Assembly: GCA_004151065.3 (NCBI GenBank)
Contig: NWUY0304001127.1
Location: forward strand, 1 to 12,796
From: Larix sibirica
Taxonomy: Eukaryota; Streptophyta; Pinopsida; Pinales; Pinaceae
Direction of reading: 5' to 3'
Length of the DNA stretch: 12,796 bases
Both the position numbers and the translations under genes were made by a program. Shown piece after piece: positions 8,041 through 12,796 of the stretch. The stretch's first letter is position 1. Each line of letters starts with the position of its first letter. Below the pieces are notes generated by a model. It was not told where the DNA came from. It did not search any database and saw nothing but the letters and a program-made list of their open reading frames with translations.

Positions 8041-8637
8041 CAACCCATTATGAAATGACCCCAAAAAGATGAGAGATGTATGCGGTTTCAAATTCTAACT
8101 CATAAAGGTACTGATATGACCCTCGAGCCTAAAAAAGAGAGCATGGGCACCAACATGGCAAGAGGGTGTTGACTATGGTGTCCCCATGTTAGGTAGATTA
8201 TTCATGGGCACCAAAATGGCAAGAGGGTGTTCATTATGGTGTCCCCATGTTAGGTAGATTATTCTGTCTGATTGGGGAAAATGCAGATGGAAAAGGCTAA
8301 CACATTATATTGGAGGGAAAATCTAAACTTTGATTGACAACCCATTATGAAATGACCCCAAAAAGATGAGAGATGTATGCGGTTTCAAATTCTAACTCAT
8401 ATTGGTACTGATATGACCCTTGAGCCTAAAAGAGAGAGCATGGGCACCAAAACGGCAAGAGGGTGTTGACTATGGTGTCCCCATGTAGATGGAAAAGGCT
8501 AACACATTATATTGGAGAAAATGCAGATGGAATATCAGTTTATGACTAGGGTGTTGATTATTTTGTCTGATTGGGGAAAATGCAGATGGAAAAGGCTAAC
8601 ACATTATATTGGAGGGAAAATCTAAACTGATTGAATT
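8041..8637. repeat. 297-bp tandem duplication with nested repeats
   Basis: Two copies begin CAACCCATTATGAAATGACC at 8041 and 8338. The first 60 or so bases are identical and the first 150 differ at about six positions. Both end with GGCTAACACATTATATTGGA, GGGAAAATCTAAACT, TGATTGA. Copy 1 holds a nested 61-bp duplication; copy 2 has only one such unit but repeats the AGATGGAAAAGGCTAACACA block twice (8487 and 8584). The low divergence makes this one of the younger duplications in the window. Open frames crossing it on the minus strand are repeat-derived. Confidence 0.95.
8142..8263. repeat. Nested 61-bp tandem duplication with hairpin arms
   Basis: Two 61-bp units start CATGGGCACCAA at 8142 and 8203 and differ at only a few positions. 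Each has CATGGGCACCA near its start and TGGTGTCCCCATG in its second half; these are near-complementary, so each unit can fold into an imperfect stem. The same pair occurs again in the second 297-bp copy at about 8439-8485. Confidence 0.9.
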
Positions 8638-8955
8638 GAAGAATGTGCTACCGAAGATATTGATAACCTTTCCTTCATAAAGAAGCAATATTTTTTGTTT
8701 TTGGGTGATTTGTGAAGTTTTAAAGATTTTTTGAAGTGTTTAATTTGAAAAGAAAAATGAAAAAGAAATAAATGTGATATCCACGGAAAATTTTATTAAA
8801 ATGTAGAAACTTTAGCGAATCTTAATAATTTTAAATTTCCAACCCTAAAATATTGGACAATATTTCTTCAAAAATATTCAAAATGTTATGGGTTTTATAT
8901 AGTTTATGGACAATTTTGGCGATTTTAGAGATTTTTTTATCCGATGGAATTTGGG
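8638..8955. other. AT-rich stretch, nothing recognised
   Basis: No open frame of note and no RNA gene. A perfect 8-bp stem with a 2-base loop, AAATATTG GA CAATATTT, lies at 8848-8865; in DNA this AT-rich it is unremarkable. Confidence 0.5.
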
Positions 8956-9475
8956 CTTGGTGAACTTTTTGAAAATTAGTCTATGGGCTAAATTTTTTCT
9001 TGATATCTTCTTTTTGTGTGCAATGTTGCAACAATCATTGTTTTGGAAAAAAATTCACACATTTTGGGTCATGATGTAGATCTGAAAAAAGTTCGCCAAC
9101 TAGTCCATGGGCGAAATTTTGCCCATATTTTCTTTTTGTGTGCAATGTTGTAACAATCATTGTTTTGGAAAAAAATTCACACGTTTTGGGTCATGATGTA
9201 GATCTATATGGTTCCAAATTTATTTATCTAAATGTTTTGTGCGTTAGGGTCCATGGGATATTTTCTTTTTGTGTGCAATGTTGCAACAATCATTGTTTTG
9301 GAAAAAATTTCACACGTTTTGGGTGATGATGTAGATCTGTATGGTTCCAAATTTATTTATTTAAATGTTTTGTGCATTTAGGGTCCATGGATATTTTACA
9401 CTTCTATTAGTAATTTCATAAGATAAATGTTAGTCTATGAATATTTTGTGCATTTAAGGTCCATGAATATTTTAC
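8956..9475. repeat. 122-133 bp tandem array, three core copies plus partials
   Basis: CTTTTTGTGTGCAATGTTG starts at 9010, 9132 and 9265. Each core continues with AACAATCATTGTTTTGGAAA, TTCACAC, TTTTGGGT, ATGATGTAGATCT. The linking part differs: between copies 1 and 2 it contains AGTTCGCCAACTAGTCCATG, and after copies 2 and 3 it contains ATGGTTCCAAATTTATTTAT and a TTTTGTGC and GGTCCATGG block. A partial unit lies before 9010 and fragments continue to about 9475. Cores in copies 1 and 3 contain the palindrome TGTTGCAACA. A 62-codon plus-strand frame here (9138-9326) is repeat sequence. Confidence 0.92.
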
Positions 9476-9920
9476 ATTCAAGAAGACTTACTCTTAAATA
9501 CTTTTGAAAAAGTACAAGATTGTGAACTTGGTAAACATTGTTTTGTTACACTATCAACTATGAATTTATATTGACTATTATGTTTCATATGCCCATTGTG
9601 GTGGTTTTAGAAAGAAGCTTGATGATTGCACTATACTCTACTACATTGCTGGTTGTAGAACCAAGGAAGGTACCTCTTGAATGCACAAGTTGGTTAGGAG
9701 AAAAAATCACCCAAGTAATGGAAGCAATGTTTCGAGTGCTACGGTTGGAGTTGCTCGTGAATCTTTAATATAAACGAGAGTTTTTGACGACATCCGAAAA
9801 TCAAGCACTAATAAACTCTTAAGCATTAAGTCGGAAAAGTAAATGTACAAAAATGAAACAACTAAAGTACAATATTGTAATATACAACATGATCAAGCAA
9901 GAGTTGCAAGGCATCACTAC
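9476..9920. other. Unassigned region
   Basis: A 76-codon plus-strand frame (9538-9768) includes LLVVEPRKVPLECTSWLGEK. I do not recognise it, its start context is poor, and the N-terminal half is hydrophobic, so I leave it unnamed. No RNA gene, LTR end or terminal inverted repeat was identified between it and the open frame that follows on the minus strand. Confidence 0.4.
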
Positions 9921-10103
9921 TTATGCGGAGTATTTTTTTAGATAGAGCCAATCGTGGGTCTCCCTAAGGAAGTTTCTAGCATACTCAACTAACTTATAAG
10001 CTACCCTTTGTGTGACTTTTGACGATGAAAGTAGATCAATTGTGGTTTGAAAGCCATCTTGTGTTAATCTTCTTTTTTGATCTGTATTTGATTGTAATTG
10101 GAG
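9921..10103 (-). other. Unrecognised open frame joined to truncated RT
   Basis: Reading on the minus strand from the Ty3 RT motif, the frame stays open for about 60 codons past the point where RT similarity stops, ending at TAA (9921-9923). It includes KVTQRVAYKLVEYARNFLRE and ends LYLKKYSA. This is not the sequence expected after the N-K-A-C motif of a Ty3 reverse transcriptase, and I cannot name a family. It could be a captured host segment, a different part of an element brought in by deletion, or a chance run of sense codons. There is no start codon evidence because it is continuous with the RT frame. Confidence 0.3.
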
Positions 10104-10445
10104 AATACAAGCTTTGTTGAAGTTCCAAAAGTCAATACAAACTCGAATGGTCCCCTGCTTATCAACATGAACATGGTTAGATACCCGTTCAATCAGGGGT
10201 ATGGTGTAAATAAACTAGCCTTAAGTAAATTTTCAACTCTATCTAGGTAACAATTGCTTTCTTGGAATTGATTAGTTGTAAGTTTTGCCAAATAGGCTTA
10301 ACATTGTCATAGGTTTTAATCTCATGCTCAACGATAGTAGGATCAATATCCGACATTTCTCCATATGGCCAGTAAACACTTCCCATAAGTCTTTGAAAAA
10401 TGATTTATATAGTTGATTTCCTCAAGAGAACAATCTGTGCCAATA
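10104..10445 (-). pseudogene. Ty3 reverse transcriptase, N-terminal fragment only
   Basis: Starts with CSLEEINYI (about 10432-10406). After a frame change it reads EMSDIDPTIVEHEIKTYDNV (about 10362-10303), then a frame with VENLLKAS and finally, after another shift near 10200, VSNHVHVDKQGTIRVCID and FWNFNKAC (10187-10107). This corresponds to the segment upstream of, and the first motifs of, the Ty3 RT palm and fingers. The catalytic Y-x-D-D motif would lie further on and is absent because similarity ends after NKAC, where the sequence changes to I-L rather than the usual Pro-Lys. The reaction in an intact element is RNA-templated DNA synthesis. Confidence 0.8.
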
Positions 10446-10459
10446 TTGATTTATTCCTC

Positions 10460-11229
10460 AATGCCAGGCTTAACTGAGATATCAATGGGAATGGTTTTTG
10501 AGATGTTTTCCATATTACTTTCTGGATACACATTATGTGTAATGATTGGAAATTGGTACCATTCATGATAATTGGGAAAAATGAGGCTTTTTGAGTCCTC
10601 CATTCTCTCTAACTCATGAAGAAACAAGGATCTATGGTGCATATCATTTGAGGGTCTTTCAAATGTGGTAATGACCTCAAGGATAGTTTCATTTGAAGGT
10701 TAAATTGTGTCCAAGAAACCATTAGAGCAAGGAGGGGCAATTGCCTGTATGGGTGAAGTAAATTGATCGTACTAGTTTTGTGGAGGATTATTTTGATAAG
10801 GGTTTGTCAAGGCCATTTTGATAGCTTCGTAATAAACTTCTATGGTAGACAAAAGTAAGCTTTGCTCCAAGTAACCAAAATCTTGGAAGGATTGGGCATC
10901 ACCCACTAGTCTTTTTCCACATGAATATTTCGAGTGGACTAGGTGCAAAGGTACAAAGGTGCTAACTGGAATAGGTGTGGTGAAAATGGATAGTGGGAAA
11001 TACATGATAAGATGTTATTGTGTTTACTAGAGAAGCTTTTACCACAAGAACTGGTAGATGGAGGGTAAAAGTTCCCATGAGAGATGTATCTTTAAACATG
11101 CCAATGCTAATGCCTTGAACTACCTTTTGTGCATCCCCAACGAAAGGAACATTTGAATGGATGTGGACACATGTATCTGGCCTGTAGTAGTTTAACTAAT
11201 CAATTGTAACGTTTTTTCCTTGATGAGGA
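10460..11229 (-). pseudogene. Ty3 linker between protease and RT
   Basis: Low-complexity linker of the polyprotein, identified by order and by short recognisable segments: SIGMFKDTSLMGTF (about 11110), STIEVYYEAIKMALTNPYQN (about 10840-10785), then MHHRSLFLHELERME (from 10642) and NISKTIPIDISVKPG (10507-10463), which comes just before the RT region. Open frames at 11005-10772 and 10642-10451 are the longest intact pieces, separated by frameshifts and stops. Confidence 0.65.
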
Positions 11230-11725
11230 AACTGAATGACTCGAAAAATCACAGATACTACCATTGTCATATCATGTATCCAACTTCATCCCAACAAAAA
11301 GATTATAATCGATGGGAGTGTCCACTAAAACTTCAATTGTTATCGTCTTTTCCCCCAACTCATTTGGGCAGACATTCATGAGTTTGTGAGGCTAGAAAGA
11401 ATGTCTATTAAAAACCTTTAGCATAGTGCTTGATGGGACTAATGTAGGAGACCTGATAGCCTTCCAATAATAGAATGGCTTGACACATGTTAAGGTCCCT
11501 TCATCTACACTAGTTCAAAGAATATTCTTGCCATGGGATGGGACTTTTATTTGAAATGCGATGTGATGAGGAAGTTAACACTTGGCTTGGTCAAGGTCAA
11601 ATGTGATCAAATGAGTATCAGATGGATCAATAGAGTCGATTGTAGAAAACAAGGCCTTTTGTTACATTGGGCAACTTTGAAGGACCTCCAATGTGGACAT
11701 AGCACAAGGTTCTTGAACTAAACCT
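11230..11725 (-). pseudogene. Ty3 retropepsin-like protease region
   Basis: The protease cuts the polyprotein. The frame runs from EGLVQEPCAMSTLEVLQSCP (about 11724-11665) through SIDPSDTHLITFDLDQAK to the active-site segment SVDEG at 11497-11511. The catalytic Asp is at 11503-11505 and the triad reads Asp-Glu-Gly rather than Asp-Thr/Ser-Gly. Next comes KTITIEVLVDTPIDYNLFVG (end at 11290), which fits the later strand of the fold. Several in-frame stops (for example TGA just before the active site, and a TAG after HSF) and a frame change after MKLDT break it. The continuation in another frame reads VIFRVIQFPHQGKNVTID. Confidence 0.75.
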
Positions 11726-11759
11726 TCCACAACACTGTAGTTGTGAGCAGCTCAAACAT

Positions 11760-12650
11760 TGTGGTTTTGAGTAGTCCTTTGTAAAGCTCTCTTGGGAGGA
11801 TGAGGCATGATGTCAATAAATGGCTTCTTAATGGTGGGATGGCCACTAGGTCGTGATGTAGATTAATTTGAATCAATAGATATAGTAAGAGCATTGTAAG
11901 TATGAGCTCAAGTCTAGATATGAACATCATGGTCGCACATGAAAACATTGGTCTTTGTGACATTGCCCCAGGTGGGGGATTGGCATGATTACCTCTTGGT
12001 GAAGCCATCAGGTTAGTAGCAACCATTTTCTATTGTTGTTGAGGAAAATGCTGAGTTAACATTATGGGTTGTTGTTGAGCTCCATGTTGTGTCAACTCTT
12101 CCATCTAAGGACATTGGTGGATCTTGCGTCCAAATATTACAAGGGAATTTAAATTTCATCGTCTCTTGATTGCCCCCAACGAGAGTATTGAGTAGGATGA
12201 TCTCCCATGCAAATATTGCAAAGGAATTTAATTTTCCTTGTCTCTTGATTGTCCCCCAATAGGGTTGTTGAGCAACTCCTTGCCCAAGATTAGAATTGTT
12301 CTTTTATTCTTCTTCTTCTATCCTTTTTGGTTCATGGATTGGACTGTGAGGACATCAAAAGTTTGGGTAGAAACTGAGGTTTGTTGTGACAATTGTCTAG
12401 CTATAGGATGAGTTTTTTTGAATAGACAGTTGTCCCATTTTCTAGGTTATTTGATCAAGTGTGGTATGAGAAACATAATCGATCACACCATTAACATGTG
12501 GTCCTAAGGGTGGCCTAGTTGAATCCATCGCAGACTGAGTGTCATGAGGGATAAGCTCATAAAGTGTGCAAGATTGAGAATAGATTGTCTATTTTATGAG
12601 TACTCTAAATGAATCATTCTTTGTATGGGCTCTCAACATAGCCACACCCT
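11760..12650 (-). pseudogene. Ty3 gag fragment with zinc knuckle
   Basis: Gag would package the element RNA. The fragment begins MLRAHTKNDSFRVLIK (near 12630), then SCTLYELIPHDTQSAMDSTR and PPLGPHVNG (near 12500). A zinc knuckle follows after a shift of frame: CNICMGDHPTQYS at about 12182-12220, in which the fourth ligand, expected to be Cys, is Ser. It ends with MVATNLMASPRGNHANPPPG (about 12026-11967) and a basic segment containing DIMPHPPKRALQRTTQNHN. Interrupting stops include two TAGs in the N-terminal part. The N-terminal portion of gag is missing beyond 12650. A 79-bp duplication lies within the knuckle region. Confidence 0.75.
12131..12288. repeat. 79-bp duplication within the gag knuckle region
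   Basis: CAAATATT-CAA-GGAATTTAA, T-GTCTCTTGATTG, CCCCCAA begins at 12131 and again at 12210. On the minus strand it covers the zinc knuckle, so the module appears twice: once as FLCNICMGDH and once as FPCNIWTQDPP. The 79-bp length is not a multiple of three. Confidence 0.8.
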
Positions 12651-12655
12651 TGATA

Positions 12656-12673
12656 AACAAACAAACAAACAAT
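12656..12673. repeat. (AAAC)n microsatellite
   Basis: Four units of AAAC-type repeat directly next to the right end of the recognisable gag sequence. It may mark the truncation point. Confidence 0.85.
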
Positions 12674-12754
12674 ATAATATTTCATAGACAAACAACATCA
12701 AGACCAACATGATATGAAAATGGAACATATGTATGGACGATAATTTTAAAATCA

Positions 12755-12780
12755 ATATATATATATATATATATATATAT
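12755..12780. repeat. (AT)13 microsatellite
   Basis: Thirteen uninterrupted AT dinucleotides, 26 bp. A slippage-prone tract, likely to vary in length among individuals. Confidence 0.97.
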
Positions 12781-12796
12781 CTCCAATATACTTTTC

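Larger units (their letters stand above)
10104..12650 (-). pseudogene. Ty3/gypsy LTR retrotransposon remnant (gag, protease, start of RT)
   Basis: On the minus strand this follows the order of a plant Ty3/gypsy polyprotein: gag fragment (about 12650-11760), protease-like region (about 11720-11230), a long linker (about 11230-10460) and the first part of the reverse transcriptase (about 10440-10104). Each block is recognised by its motifs, but the frame changes several times and there are many in-frame stops, so it is a fossil. Most of RT, RNase H, integrase and both LTRs are absent; the left break lies right after the N-K-A-C motif. The right break lies next to an (AAAC)n tract near 12656. 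The identification comes from residue patterns I know from plant elements of this kind. I did not assign a named lineage. Confidence 0.85.

Noticed and set aside
7828-8091. 87-codon minus-strand frame with a hydrophobic segment, possible small membrane protein
   Set aside because: It runs into the 297-bp repeat and over a 26-bp duplication; hydrophobicity follows from A-rich plus-strand DNA.
8081-8100. GGTTTCAAATTC as a tRNA T-arm
   Set aside because: No acceptor stem, anticodon arm or A box could be found around it, and the motif is part of the 297-bp repeat.
8848-8865. 8-bp AT-rich hairpin as a terminator or RNA element
   Set aside because: Such stems are common by chance in DNA this AT-rich and no gene lies next to it.
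8041-9475. CRISPR-like array
   Set aside because: Units are long, contiguous, few and of variable length with no regular spacers, and the context is a plant nuclear genome.
11533-11721. 62-codon plus-strand open frame
   Set aside because: It is antisense to the well-supported protease-region frame of the Ty3 remnant.
11718-12026. 102-codon minus-strand frame as an independent gene
   Set aside because: Its start matches the end of gag (MASPRGNHANPPPG) and the rest is a frameshifted reading of the same retroelement.

Overview
This window looks like nuclear intergenic DNA from a plant, possibly a gymnosperm. It is AT-rich and full of short tandem duplications. Its only recognisable proteins are two decayed retroelements of plant type: a non-LTR (LINE) fragment with a zinc-binding reverse-transcriptase tail and an RNase H, and a Ty3/gypsy gag-protease-RT fragment. 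No intact gene, rRNA, tRNA, CRISPR array or bacterial-type operon is visible. The gymnosperm guess rests on the overall style (very degraded retroelements, long low-coding stretches) and is an inference.

Layout, left to right. 1-95 is a GC-rich tract of GTCCCC/GTACCC-like hexamers. 284-640 is a 111-bp tandem repeat. 640-2040 is unrecognised DNA holding a 79-bp duplication with a TATA-like box, a 46-bp duplication and a GC-richer block. 2048-3139 is the plus-strand LINE remnant: the C-terminal part of the polyprotein only, broken by two frameshifts and two in-frame stops, with two of four RNase H acidic residues replaced. 3140-9475 is almost entirely non-coding and carries a succession of unrelated 2-4 copy tandem repeats (units of about 174, 75, 186, 172, 171, 53, 297, 61 and 122-133 bp). 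One 56-nt exon-like stretch at 5422-5477 is the only hint of a host gene. 9476-9920 is unassigned.

From about 12650 back to 10104, on the minus strand, lies the Ty3/gypsy remnant. The order is a gag fragment with a zinc knuckle, a retropepsin-like region with a D-E-G triad, a long linker, and the first part of the reverse transcriptase. The similarity stops abruptly just after the N-K-A-C motif. The open frame then continues for about 60 codons into sequence that I do not recognise (9921-10103). The right edge has an (AAAC)n tract and an (AT)13 microsatellite.

The features do not work together as a system. The most consistent signal is how densely the window is packed with independent short direct duplications, including one inside the gag zinc-knuckle region of the retroelement. 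I found no convincing undescribed biological system. The points most worth checking are the duplication density, the abrupt RT junction with its continuing open frame, the nested hairpin-bearing repeats at 8041-8636, and the isolated exon-like stretch.
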